From the NCBI GenBank assembly GCA_041916775.1, contig JAYRYZ010000010.1:62001-126000 (forward strand): a DNA stretch of 64,000 nucleotides. Reading direction: 5' to 3'. The position numbers were made by a program, and so were the translations under genes. Below the pieces are notes generated by a model. It saw nothing but the letters and a program-made list of their open reading frames with translations, was not told where the DNA came from and did not search any database. The stretch is from UBA2357 sp041916775 (lineage in GTDB: Bacteria; Pseudomonadota; Gammaproteobacteria; Burkholderiales; Rhodocyclaceae). This document shows, piece after piece, positions 8,969-17,830 of this stretch (within the stretch, counting starts at the first letter, position 1; each line of letters opens with the position of its first letter).

Positions 8969-9616
8969 TCAGTCGCCGCGCCAGCCTGGAAGACGCCAGT
9001 CGCACATCAGCGCCAGCCCGCGCAGCACAAACGCGACCAGTGCGCCTGCCAGCAAGCTCACCCATTGCGCGCTGCCCAACTGTTCCGCCAGCACCACGCA
9101 CCAGCCACCGATGAATGCACACACCGCATACGGGCGGTGGTCGTGGAAGGCGCTCGGGATCTCGTTGCAGACGATGTCGCGCAGTACCCCGCCGAACACC
9201 GCGGTGATCGTTCCCATCAGCACCGCAACGATGGGGGGCATGCCGGCTGCGAGTGCGAGTTGGGTGCCGCCAGCGGTGAAGAGCCCCAGCCCGACAGCAT
9301 CCGGCCACTGAATGGCACGCTCGGTGGGCTCGAAGTGGCGGGCGCGCATGAACAGCATCGCGGCGAAGCTGAGTCCCAGCAGCACCCACAGCCACACCGA
9401 GTGCTCCACCCAGAAGAAGGGGCGGCGGTCGAGCAGCACGTCGCGCAAGGTGCCGCCGCCGAACGCGGCAAGCCCGACGACGGTGCACACACCGACGATG
9501 TCGAGCCGCTTGCGCGCCGCCTCGAGCAGGCCGGAGAGCGCGAACGCGAGGATCGCCGCCGCCTCGATGGCGGTCTGCGTCAGTGTCAGTGCCGGAATCA
9601 GCGGTGCCTCGCCCAT
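8969..9616 (-). CDS. TRIC/UPF0126-family membrane channel
   Basis: A membrane protein of 215 residues with about seven hydrophobic segments built as two repeats. Each repeat has the family motif with glycines followed by Arg-Asp: FGGGTLRDVLLDRRPFFW and FGGVLRDIVCNEIP. This is the prokaryotic TRIC (trimeric intracellular cation channel-like, formerly UPF0126, YadS) family; homologues form trimeric cation channels, but the physiological role in bacteria is unsettled. It lies 80 bp upstream of the binding-protein/cyclase pair on the same strand and 53 bp downstream of the CorC-like gene, so one long transcript is possible. Confidence 0.85.
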   Translation of the reverse strand: MGEAPLIPALTLTQTAIEAAAILAFALSGLLEAARKRLDIVGVCTVVGLAAFGGGTLRDVLLDRRPFFWVEHSVWLWVLLGLSFAAMLFMRARHFEPTERAIQWPDAVGLGLFTAGGTQLALAAGMPPIVAVLMGTITAVFGGVLRDIVCNEIPSAFHDHRPYAVCAFIGGWCVVLAEQLGSAQWVSLLAGALVAFVLRGLALMCDWRLPGWRGD

Positions 9617-9669
9617 GCGTATCGTCCCAGTGCCTTGCTGCCGATGGATGAAGACGTCACCGCTCCGGT

Positions 9670-11004
9670 TCAGCCCTCTGAGGGGCGAACGTCGGGCAGC
9701 GCTTCCTGGTCACCGGACAGCGGCTCGGGCATCGCGGAGGCGAGCACCTTGTCGATGCGCCGACCATCGAGGTCGACCACCTCCAGCCGCCAGTTCTCCC
9801 AGGTGGCAACGTCACCGGTGTTGGGCAGGCGGCCGAGCAGCCACATGACCATGCCGGAGAGGGTATGGTAGCGGCCCTTGTCCTCTTCCGGCACGGTCTT
9901 GATGCCGAGCCGGTCCTTCAACTCGAGGATGGGGATGAGCCCGTCGAGGAGCCACGAGCCGTCCTCGCGCTGCACCGCCCAGGCCTCTTCCTTGTTCTGG
10001 GGTTCGAACTCGCCGGTGACGGACTCGATGACGTCGTGCAGCGTGACCATGCCCAACACCTCGCCGTACTCGTCGATGACGAACACCATGTGCGTGCCCG
10101 AGGCACGGAACTGGTCGAGCAGTTCCATGCCGGTGAGCGATTCGGGTACGAACACCGGCGGCTGCAGCTCCTTGGTGAGGTCGACCTTGCCGTCGCGCAA
10201 GGTCTGGTTGAAGAGCTGCTTGGAGCCGACGATGCCGAGGATCTCGTCGAGGCCGCCGCGGCACACCGGGAAGCGCGAGTGGAAGGACTCGGACATCAGC
10301 GCGAGGTTCTCCTCGAGCGGGCGCGACACGTCCAGCCATACGATGTCCGAGCGCGGCACCATCAGCGAGCCGATCTGACGGTCATCGAGGCGGAACACGT
10401 TGCGCACCATCTCGTGCTCGTGCTTCTCGATCACGCCGGACTCGGAGCCCTCCTCCAGCATCGCGTGAATTTCTTCCTCGGTGACACTCGGCGCACCGGT
10501 CTCGCGCTGACCCATCAGCCGCAGCAGCAACGCGGTGGAGCCGGCGAGCAGGTGCACAAACGGGCGCGACGCGATCGCCAGCATGTTCATGGGGCGCGCC
10601 ACCAGCCTCGCGATACCCTCCGGGTTGAGCTGCCCGATGCGCTTCGGCACCAATTCGCCGATCACGATCGACACATAGGTGATGACCACGACGACCAGCA
10701 CGGTCGAGCCGATCTCGCTCACGCGCTGCTCGACACCCAGCGTCTGCAGCCACAACGCGAGCGGGCCGGCCAGTGCCGCCTCACCGACGATACCGTTGAG
10801 GATGCCGATCGAGGTGATGCCGATCTGGATCGTCGAGAGGAAGCGCGTAGGCTCCTCCCCCAGCTTCATCGCAACCACCGCGGCCCGGTCGCCATCCTCG
10901 GCGAGGCGGGATAGCCGCGCGCGGCGAGCAGTCACGAGCGCGATCTCCGACATCGCGAACAGCCCGTTGATGATGATCAGGGCGACAAGAAGCAGGATAT
11001 CCAT
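9670..11004 (-). CDS. CNNM/CorC-family membrane protein (DUF21-CBS-CorC_HlyC)
   Basis: A 444-residue protein in the standard three-part layout. An N-terminal DUF21 membrane domain (about 1-190, starting with the hydrophobic LLLVALIIINGLFAMSE) is followed by a pair of CBS domains (about 205-330; MVPRSDIVWLDVSR and VIDEYGEVLGMVTLHDV are typical) and a C-terminal CorC_HlyC domain with TLSGMVMWLLGRLP. Such proteins, often labelled hemolysins, are implicated in Mg2+/Co2+ efflux; the hemolysin name should not be taken literally. The ATG at 11004 has no clear Shine-Dalgarno. The first membrane helix begins at residue 3, so no longer start is needed. Confidence 0.9.
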   Translation of the reverse strand: MDILLLVALIIINGLFAMSEIALVTARRARLSRLAEDGDRAAVVAMKLGEEPTRFLSTIQIGITSIGILNGIVGEAALAGPLALWLQTLGVEQRVSEIGSTVLVVVVITYVSIVIGELVPKRIGQLNPEGIARLVARPMNMLAIASRPFVHLLAGSTALLLRLMGQRETGAPSVTEEEIHAMLEEGSESGVIEKHEHEMVRNVFRLDDRQIGSLMVPRSDIVWLDVSRPLEENLALMSESFHSRFPVCRGGLDEILGIVGSKQLFNQTLRDGKVDLTKELQPPVFVPESLTGMELLDQFRASGTHMVFVIDEYGEVLGMVTLHDVIESVTGEFEPQNKEEAWAVQREDGSWLLDGLIPILELKDRLGIKTVPEEDKGRYHTLSGMVMWLLGRLPNTGDVATWENWRLEVVDLDGRRIDKVLASAMPEPLSGDQEALPDVRPSEG

Positions 11005-11368
11005 TGGAATTCAGGCAATTGTGGCAAGACACGACCATGCGCATGAATGCGCTGGCAGCAGGAAGTCAGGGCGCGAAAAGACTCCACGCGACGGCAGGCG
11101 CCGTGGCGGAATGGGGAAATGCGGCGAGCACCGAGGTCGAGGTTCGCTACTCATGAGGCGGAGTCTGGACGACCCCGCGCGACCTTTGATCTGTTGAGAC
11201 GAATGCAATCATGCCCTAGTCGCCCGCACTTGTCATCCGCCACAGCGCCGTATCCGCAGATTGTTGCCGCCGGAAGATGTCGATAAGTGCCGCGATTGCG
11301 GCCTTATCGGCACAATTCGGCGAGCTTGTCGCTTTCGCCACTGGTGCATTGCGCCCGTTTTGAGGATC
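11005..11368. other. Divergent intergenic region without a gene
   Basis: 364 bp between the divergent CorC-like gene and the PhnD-GGDEF-EAL gene. No open frame here has coding character. The only clear structure is the interrupted palindrome at 11281-11309. Promoters for both flanking genes must lie here, but I see no confident -35/-10 pair. Confidence 0.6.
11281..11309. repeat. Interrupted palindrome upstream of the GGDEF-EAL gene
   Basis: CGATAAGTGCCGC (11281-11293), a GATT loop and GCGGCCTTATCG (11298-11309) pair along their whole length apart from one bulged base. It sits 60 bp before the chosen start codon at 11369 with no T-run after it, so an operator or an RNA hairpin in the 5' leader fits better than a terminator. 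Confidence 0.4.
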
Positions 11369-14215
11369 ATGCGCGACATGGCCAACATCCACACCTTGCA
11401 GCTACCGTCGGTCGTGTCGTGCCCTTGCCTGTCGCCGGGCGCAGGGTGGTGCGCGGCATGGCTGGCGCGCCTCGTCGCGACGCTGCTCCTGCTGATCCCG
11501 CTGCCAGCGGGAGCGGTCGATACGGCCATCGTCAGCGAGGACGGCAAACGCATCGCACGCATCGGCATTCTCGCGTTCCGGGACAAGGATTCGGTGCTCT
11601 CACGCTGGCAACCGCTGGCGGACTACCTCGACGTGCAGGTTCCAGACACCCGCTTCGTGCTGGAGGCCTATACCAATCGCGAGATGGACATCGCAGTAGG
11701 CACCGGCAACATCGACTTCGTCTTTCTGCAGCCGTCCCACTACGTGCGGCTGACCTACACCCACGGACTATCCTCTCCGCTCGCGACCCTGGTGAACCAC
11801 GAGGGCCGGGTGGCAGTCAGTCATTTCGGGGGGGTCATCTTCACGCGGGCGGACCGAGACGACATCAACAAGGTCGTCGATCTGCACCAGCGCCGCATCG
11901 CAACGGTCGACACCAATGGCCTGGGCGGCTTCCAGATGCAGGCCTACGAGCTGATCGAAGCCGGACTGGCGATTCCCGGCGATATCTCGCTGCTCGTCAC
12001 CGACCAGCCCCAGGACCGCGTCGTTCAGGCGGTGCTGGACGGCAAGGCGGATGCCGGATTCGTGCGTACCGGGCTGCTCGAATCGCTCGCGGAGAACGGC
12101 ACGGTCGATATCGAGCGAATCAAGCTGATCGACCCACGCACCCATGCCGGCTTTCCGTTCATCGCCAGCACACGACTCTACCCCGAGTGGCCGTTTGCCG
12201 CGATGCGCCATGTCGAGCCGGACCTCGCGCGCCAGGTCGCCGCGGCCTTGCTCGCCCTGCCGCATTCCGGCGAGATCGCGCGGAAGATGCGTATTGCGGG
12301 CTTCACCATCCCGGGCGACTACCGCAGCATCGACCAGCTGTTGCGCGCCCTGCGTCAGCCGCCGTTCGATCAGACGCCCACCTTCACCTTGCTCGAGGTA
12401 TGGAATCGCTGGTTGCCGTTGTGGCTGGGCTTGATCGGCCTGGTCGGCACCGTGCTGCTGCTGACGGTGTTCCGGCTGGCGAGTCGCAATCGCGAGCTGC
12501 TGAGTACCCAGCAGGCGCTGCAACTCAGCCACGACAAGGTTCGCAAGCTCGGTCGTGCGGTCGAACAGAGCCCCGAGAGCATCGTCATCACCGATCTGGA
12601 TGGCCGTATCGCCTACGTCAATCAATCCTTCGAACGCAATACCGGCTACACCGCAGGCGAGGTCCTCGGGCGCAATCCGCGCTTCCTGCAGTCGGGCCGT
12701 ACCGCCCGCAGCGTCTTCGACGACATGTGGGACAAGCTGCGCAGCGGTCGGGTCTGGCATGGCGAGCTGATCAATCGGCGCAAGGACGGAAGCGAGTTCA
12801 TCGAATCGGCCACGCTCTCGCCCATTCAGGATGAGCACGGCGAGGTCTACAGCTACCTGGCGGTGAAGCAGGACATCACCGAACGCAAGCTCGCGGAATC
12901 CCGCATCCATCAACTCGCGTTCTACGATCACCTCACCGGACTGCCCAACCGTGCGCTGTTGCGCGATCACCTCATCGGCCTGCTGAGCGCATCCGACCGC
13001 GTGGGGAGCCATGTGCTGATGCTCCTCAACGTCGATCGCTTCAAGCTCATCAACGATGCGCGCGGGCATCGCATCGGGGATGCGCTGCTGCGCACACTGG
13101 GGGAACGCCTGCGCGACTGCGTGCGCGATGGCGACCTGGTCGCGCGCATGGCAGCAGACGAGTTTGCGCTGCTCTTGCCGGCATTGGGCGATGGCACCTC
13201 GGAGGCGGGAAACCGTGCGCTCGAGATCGCGCAGACCATTCACGCGCAGGTGGCACGCGCGCAGGATGTCGATGGCGAGCAGATCAACATCACCGTCAGC
13301 ATCGGTATCGCCAGCTTCGAGAGCGAGGGCGGCCCCGAACCCGAGAGCGTGCTGCGCTGCGCCGACATGGCGCTGCACCGGGCCAAGGACGGCGGCGGCA
13401 ACCAGTCGGCGATCTTCGAGGCGAGCATGGGCGAAGTGGTCGCACAGAGCTTCCGTATCGAAGGCGATCTGCGCGAGGCACTGCGTCAGGGCGCGCTGCA
13501 ACTCTTCCTGCAGCCCCAACTCAGCGCAGATGGCACCCTGTACGGGGCGGAAGTGCTACTGCGCTGGCCGCATCCCACCCAGGGGCTCGTGCCGCCGTCG
13601 CTCTTCATCCCGATCGCCGAACAGTCCGACCTCATCGTCTCGCTGAGCGAGTTCACGCCCGTGCATTCCTGCCGCATCCTTGCGCAGTGCTCGGCCGAGG
13701 GCTTCGCGCTGCATCTTTCCGTGAACCTCAGCCCACGACATTTCCGTCGCAACACCTTCACGGACTGGCTTAAAGGTGTGCTGGCCGAAACCGGCGCCGA
13801 TCCGACACACCTGACGCTGGAGGTGACCGAGGGCCTGTTCATCGACAACCTGGACGAGATTGCCGCCCGCATGCGCGAGCTGAGCCAACTCGGCATCCAC
13901 TTCTCGATCGACGACTTCGGCACCGGCTACTCGTCGCTCGCCTACCTGAAGCGGCTCCCGATCCGCGAGCTGAAGATCGACAAGACCTTCATCCAGGACG
14001 CCCCGGAAGACCCAGACGACGCGGCTCTCGTCGAGACCATCCTCGCAGTGGCGGAGCGCCTGCACCTGACCGTGGTCGCGGAAGGCGTTGAAACCGAGGC
14101 GCAGGCGTGCTTCCTCGAGTCACGCGGTCGCATCGTCCAACAGGGCTATCTGCACGGGCGCCCCGAACCCGCAAACACCTGGCTGACGCGCTGGAGGTGC
14201 GGTCCGCCCGGGTGA
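11369..14215 (+). CDS. PhnD-type sensor fused to PAS, degenerate GGDEF and EAL
   Basis: A protein of 948 residues. A signal peptide (about 15-50) leads into a periplasmic phosphate/phosphonate-binding-like (PhnD) domain (RIGILAFRDKDSV; FVFLQPSHYV; ADAGFVRTGLLE), then one membrane helix (WLPLWLGLIGLVGTVLLL), a PAS domain (VEQSPESIVITDLDG; VKQDITERK), a GGDEF domain and an EAL domain. The cyclase signature reads MAADEF in place of GGDEF, so cyclase activity is probably lost. The phosphodiesterase motif is EVL, with the metal-site segments SIDDFGTGYSS, LKIDKTFI and VVAEGVET intact, so it may still cleave c-di-GMP. The ATG at 11369 follows GAGG; the frame also extends to 11261. A PilZ gene follows after 128 bp. 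Confidence 0.88.
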   Translation: MRDMANIHTLQLPSVVSCPCLSPGAGWCAAWLARLVATLLLLIPLPAGAVDTAIVSEDGKRIARIGILAFRDKDSVLSRWQPLADYLDVQVPDTRFVLEAYTNREMDIAVGTGNIDFVFLQPSHYVRLTYTHGLSSPLATLVNHEGRVAVSHFGGVIFTRADRDDINKVVDLHQRRIATVDTNGLGGFQMQAYELIEAGLAIPGDISLLVTDQPQDRVVQAVLDGKADAGFVRTGLLESLAENGTVDIERIKLIDPRTHAGFPFIASTRLYPEWPFAAMRHVEPDLARQVAAALLALPHSGEIARKMRIAGFTIPGDYRSIDQLLRALRQPPFDQTPTFTLLEVWNRWLPLWLGLIGLVGTVLLLTVFRLASRNRELLSTQQALQLSHDKVRKLGRAVEQSPESIVITDLDGRIAYVNQSFERNTGYTAGEVLGRNPRFLQSGRTARSVFDDMWDKLRSGRVWHGELINRRKDGSEFIESATLSPIQDEHGEVYSYLAVKQDITERKLAESRIHQLAFYDHLTGLPNRALLRDHLIGLLSASDRVGSHVLMLLNVDRFKLINDARGHRIGDALLRTLGERLRDCVRDGDLVARMAADEFALLLPALGDGTSEAGNRALEIAQTIHAQVARAQDVDGEQINITVSIGIASFESEGGPEPESVLRCADMALHRAKDGGGNQSAIFEASMGEVVAQSFRIEGDLREALRQGALQLFLQPQLSADGTLYGAEVLLRWPHPTQGLVPPSLFIPIAEQSDLIVSLSEFTPVHSCRILAQCSAEGFALHLSVNLSPRHFRRNTFTDWLKGVLAETGADPTHLTLEVTEGLFIDNLDEIAARMRELSQLGIHFSIDDFGTGYSSLAYLKRLPIRELKIDKTFIQDAPEDPDDAALVETILAVAERLHLTVVAEGVETEAQACFLESRGRIVQQGYLHGRPEPANTWLTRWRCGPPG

Positions 14216-14343
14216 GTTTCGCGGCTCACCCGGAACGCCACTGCATGCACCCGACATCTATCCGATTGCGATGCGTGGAGCATGCCGATAGATTTGCCCC
14301 ACAGCGTTAACCTCCAATACCAGCAGCAGCGGGAGTGATCCTC

Positions 14344-15153
14344 ATGGCGCGCATCTACAGCATCGGCGGTGAGGCAGGGAGCACCACGTCACACCACTCG
14401 CAGCATCACGCTCTGCACCACCAGGCGTACGGCACACTGCACACTACCCCGGAGGACGGTGGCGAGCGCACCCACGGCGCCTTCAGCTTCCACGACATGA
14501 ACCTCGCGGTCGGCGACCGCCTGCAGGTCCAGTGCCCGGACAAGGTGGGCGGGGAGCGCAGCTTCGTGCGCATCGTCGGCTATCTCGAACACACCAGCCT
14601 GATCGTCACCAGCCCGAGCCGCCAGGGTGTGCGCATCCCCTTGCTCGAGCACGACCCGCTGGTGGTGCGGGCGTTCTCGCGTCAGAACGCATTCGCCTTC
14701 ACGACCGAAGTCCGGCACATCAGCCACCGGCCCTTCGAACACCTGCACCTGGCCTTTCCCGTCAGCATCCAGGGGACGATGGTACGCAAGTCTCCACGTG
14801 TGCGCACCCGCATTCCATGCGAACTCGTGGCAGCCGACGGTGGCACGCTGCAACAGGTCGGACGGATCGAGAACCTCAGCGCATGCGGCGCGCTGCTCGC
14901 CGCCTCACGCCCGCTGGGAACGATCGGGACGCACATTCGCGTGCTCTTCGAGCTCGAGGTCCATGCCTTGCGTACCGCCTTGGAGCTCGATGCGGAGATC
15001 GTCTGCCTGAACCAGCATCCCGGCCTCGACGACGCATCGGAGGGCGGCTTCCTGCACGGCGTGGATTTCCGCTCGCCGCAACCGTCCGACCTGCAGTTGC
15101 TGAAGGCTTACGTCTATCAACGCATCATCGAAGTGCCGCACAGCGTGGTGTGA
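14344..15153 (+). CDS. PilZ-domain c-di-GMP effector, YcgR-like
   Basis: A soluble protein of 269 residues with an N-terminal YcgR-like domain (about 35-140) and a C-terminal PilZ domain (about 145-260). The c-di-GMP-binding arginine motif is in RKSPRVRTRIP and the second motif is IENLSACGALL (the N/DxSxxG element), so ligand binding is expected. YcgR proteins slow the flagellar motor when c-di-GMP is high. The start is ATG 14344, eight bases after GGGAG. The N-terminus is His-rich (HHSQHHALHHQ), a non-conserved extension. It lies just downstream of the GGDEF-EAL fusion on the same strand and is a plausible local receiver of its signal. Confidence 0.88.
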   Translation: MARIYSIGGEAGSTTSHHSQHHALHHQAYGTLHTTPEDGGERTHGAFSFHDMNLAVGDRLQVQCPDKVGGERSFVRIVGYLEHTSLIVTSPSRQGVRIPLLEHDPLVVRAFSRQNAFAFTTEVRHISHRPFEHLHLAFPVSIQGTMVRKSPRVRTRIPCELVAADGGTLQQVGRIENLSACGALLAASRPLGTIGTHIRVLFELEVHALRTALELDAEIVCLNQHPGLDDASEGGFLHGVDFRSPQPSDLQLLKAYVYQRIIEVPHSVV

Positions 15154-15171
15154 GCCACGAGCCGCCTGCAA

Positions 15172-16374
15172 TCAGCTCTCTGCCAGCAAGGGGGCCGTCT
15201 GATCGGCGTCGTCCAGGGTGCGGAGGAAGGCGATCAATGCGGCCAGCTCCGCCGGCGTCGGCTGCCAGCTCCCGTCGAAGGGTTTGCCCTGCACCACATT
15301 ACCGTGATACTGCTCGGGCAGGTCGTTGTAGCGCGCGGTGCGCGAACCATACCAACGGGCCGGATCGCTCTCGCGCGTGAAGTGGAACAGCACCGCCTCC
15401 TCGAGCGTGGCGACCGCCGCGTTGTGGAAATACGGGGCGGTGCGCGCCACGTTTCGCAAGGTCGGGGTCTTGAACATGCCGCAATAGCGCGGATCCGCAA
15501 CGCCGGCCGGCACCTCGCGCCCGCTCGCGCACAGGCCGAGATCATGGTGACCGGAGTCGGCGATGTTTTCGGGGACGCGCGGATTGCGCGGAACACCCAG
15601 TGCGCGAAAACCGAAGTCTGTGAACACCGGTTTGCCATCCGGTGCGCTGCTTTCATGACAGCTCGCGCAATTGCCGCGCGCCGGGTCGTTGAAGATGGCG
15701 AGGCCGTGGCGCTCCTCGGCACTGAGCGTCGCAGCTCCGGAAAGCACCGCGTCGTAGCGGGAGTCGAACAGGTTGTAGTCGACGTCGTCGCGCTGATAGA
15801 CCTCCAGGGCCTGGGTGATGCGCGTGAAGAGGACGCGGTCGTCGGAGAGATCGTCCGCAGCGTAGAACGCGCGCAGCTGCGGGTAATAGGCTGCTGCCCG
15901 CACCCGCTCCAACAGCGCCTGCGGGGCGGAGGCGTCCCCCGGCAAGGCCATCTCCACCGGGACGAAGAAGGGGTCGCCACCCTGCAAGGCGCGGCTATCC
16001 GCACGGCCGTCCCAGTTGAAACCTCCCCAAGCATTGCCGTCGGCGTCGATCCTGAAGGCGGGGTTCTTGTTGAGATAGCGCGTCGTCGGCGAGGAGCGCC
16101 TTCCGGCCAGCTCGAGCGCACCACCGCCAAGCGGCAGATGTACGCCGGAGGCGTCGGCATGACCGTAGTGCTCGTCATGACAGGTCGCACAGGATTGCCG
16201 ACCGCTCAACGAGAGCCCCTCGTCCTTGAACAGGAACTCGCCCACCGCAACCTCGTCGAGCGGCGCCTCCCCGGCGCTCGCGGCAATCTGCTCCTTGGTG
16301 CAACCGGCGAGCCAAACCGCGGCACATGATGCCAACGCGACTGCAAGCTTCCCGTTCGTCGTCAAACCACTCAT
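15172..16374 (-). CDS. Di-heme cytochrome c peroxidase/MauG-family lipoprotein
   Basis: A protein of 400 residues with a lipoprotein signal (lipobox LAGC) and two c-type heme sites, SCATCHDEH near residue 65 and NCASCHESS near residue 235, as in bacterial di-heme peroxidases (CcpA) and MauG. It should be anchored facing the periplasm and reduce H2O2 or oxidise a protein partner with electrons from small cytochromes. ATG 16374 lies nine bases after AAGAG; an in-frame ATG at 16380 is possible. It converges on the PilZ gene with an 18-bp gap. Peroxidase versus MauG-like activity cannot be told from sequence reading alone. Confidence 0.88.
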   Translation of the reverse strand: MSGLTTNGKLAVALASCAAVWLAGCTKEQIAASAGEAPLDEVAVGEFLFKDEGLSLSGRQSCATCHDEHYGHADASGVHLPLGGGALELAGRRSSPTTRYLNKNPAFRIDADGNAWGGFNWDGRADSRALQGGDPFFVPVEMALPGDASAPQALLERVRAAAYYPQLRAFYAADDLSDDRVLFTRITQALEVYQRDDVDYNLFDSRYDAVLSGAATLSAEERHGLAIFNDPARGNCASCHESSAPDGKPVFTDFGFRALGVPRNPRVPENIADSGHHDLGLCASGREVPAGVADPRYCGMFKTPTLRNVARTAPYFHNAAVATLEEAVLFHFTRESDPARWYGSRTARYNDLPEQYHGNVVQGKPFDGSWQPTPAELAALIAFLRTLDDADQTAPLLAES

Positions 16375-16523
16375 CAACATATACTCTTGGCATTATCCAT
16401 TTCGGAAACGGCGGCCAGCAGCGCGCTCCGCAGGGACACGCGGGAACACGCCAGCCACGACCGGCAGCATCTTGTTGCATGGCGCTCTTGTTTGAACTGA
16501 CCGACCAGTCTGGATCACATCAT

Positions 16524-16552
16524 TTGACAGTTTGCAGCAGATCGTTTTCGAT
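16524..16552 (+). promoter_or_regulatory. Weak sigma-70-like promoter candidate
   Basis: A perfect -35 box TTGACA at 16524-16529 is followed after 17 bases by TTCGAT at 16547-16552, which keeps only three consensus -10 positions. It lies about 90 bp upstream of the GTG start at 16645. Confidence 0.25.
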
Positions 16553-16644
16553 TCACTGATACATGCCACACATGCACAACTGGCGGGGCGGGCGGGCTTC
16601 GCCTAATATCGTGGCTCTTGAATGCTTCGCCCCGGAGTTCCAGC

Positions 16645-17799
16645 GTGCCAGGCCTGACTTTCCGCGCCCTCCTGCAGAAGATGCTGCTGCCCGTCGTGAT
16701 CGGGCTTGCAATGACCGGCAGCCCGCGGGCCGAAACCGGTGTCAGCGACGGGCAGATCATCATCGGCCAGTCGATCACGCTGCAAGGCGGGGCGAATGCC
16801 TATGGCAGCGCGGCGAGCTTCGGCAGCAAGCTCTATATCGACCGTGCCAACGCAGCGGGCGGCGTGCATGACCGGCGCATCGTGTTGCGCATCCTCGATG
16901 ACGACAACAGCAGTAGCACCGCCGAAGCGAACGCACGCAAGCTCGTCGCCGATGGCGCGTTCCTGCTGTTCGGCTCGGTCGAGGGCGGGCCCTCGGTGGC
17001 CGTGATGAAAGTGGCGGAGGCGCTGAAGGTGCCCTTCTTCGGCCCGATGGCGGGCTCGCCGGCACTGCGCAGCCCTCCGCAGCCCCTTGTCTTTCCCGTC
17101 CGCGCCGAGCACAAGGAGGAGTTTCGCGCACTGATGCTGTGGGGCAAGCGCACCGGGCTTGCCAGCGTGGGCTTCATGTTTTCGGATTCGGAGGTCGGCC
17201 AGAGCCACCTCGCCAACGTGAACCGACTCACCGACGAGCTCGGCATGCAGCTCGCCCTGACCTTGCCGCTCGATGCCGATGTCAGCGATGCCGAAATCGA
17301 CGCCATGGTGCAGAAGATTGCCGAGGCACGACCTGACATGATCTTCAACCACGGGTCTGCGGGCGTTTATCAGCGCCTCATCGCCAAGGCGCGGGCGGCG
17401 GGCCTGAGCACTCATTTCATGGCGGTGAATTCGGGCTCCTCGCAGCTCGCGCAGGCGCTCGGGCCACTGGCGCACGGAATGGTGTTCGCGCAGGTCGTAC
17501 CCAACCCCAACGACCGCAAGTACCCCATCGTCCGTGAATTCCAGGATGCGCTCGAGAAGGCAGGGCGCAGCGAGGAGCTCAGCTACGGGGCGCTGGAGGG
17601 CTTCATGACTGCCAAGGCGCTGGTGATGGCGCTCGATGCGGCAGGCCCGACGCTGACCCGCAACGGCTTCGTCAGCCGACTAGAGGCCAGCCGCTTCGAC
17701 CTTGGCGGCGTGAGCGTGCGCTACGCCCCTGCGGATCATGAGGGCTCGCGCTTCGTCGATCTCTCCATCGTCGCGCGCGACGGGCGTTTCGTGCAGTGA
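16645..17799 (+). CDS. Leu/Ile/Val-type periplasmic binding protein, stand-alone
   Basis: A type I periplasmic binding protein (Peripla_BP_6 family) of 384 residues. GTG at 16645 with GGAG seven bases upstream is the best start; it gives a signal peptide ending near GSPRAETG. The mature protein begins with the family pattern DGQIIIGQSITLQGG, and LFGSVEGGPSVAVMK and FNHGSAGVYQRLI are typical lobe segments. Such proteins bind amino acids, amides or aromatic acids. No permease or ATPase is adjacent, and the complete liv operon lies 26 kb away with its own binding protein, so this may be an extra specificity subunit or a sensor component. crcB starts 31 bp downstream. Confidence 0.85.
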   Translation: MPGLTFRALLQKMLLPVVIGLAMTGSPRAETGVSDGQIIIGQSITLQGGANAYGSAASFGSKLYIDRANAAGGVHDRRIVLRILDDDNSSSTAEANARKLVADGAFLLFGSVEGGPSVAVMKVAEALKVPFFGPMAGSPALRSPPQPLVFPVRAEHKEEFRALMLWGKRTGLASVGFMFSDSEVGQSHLANVNRLTDELGMQLALTLPLDADVSDAEIDAMVQKIAEARPDMIFNHGSAGVYQRLIAKARAAGLSTHFMAVNSGSSQLAQALGPLAHGMVFAQVVPNPNDRKYPIVREFQDALEKAGRSEELSYGALEGFMTAKALVMALDAAGPTLTRNGFVSRLEASRFDLGGVSVRYAPADHEGSRFVDLSIVARDGRFVQ

Positions 17800-17830
17800 G
17801 TCGGAGACCGCACCACACTCGGCGGACCGG

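Noticed and set aside
8889..9488. Upstream extension of the PotD-like frame
   Set aside because: It lies under the TRIC gene in another frame; the signal peptide starts at 8888.
14240..14343. Sigma-28 flagellar promoter before the PilZ gene (GCCGATAG)
   Set aside because: The -10 is close to consensus but there is no TAAA-type -35 at 11 bases.
17800..17830. Fluoride riboswitch before crcB
   Set aside because: Only 31 bp separate the genes, too short for the pseudoknot aptamer, and its conserved bases are not seen.
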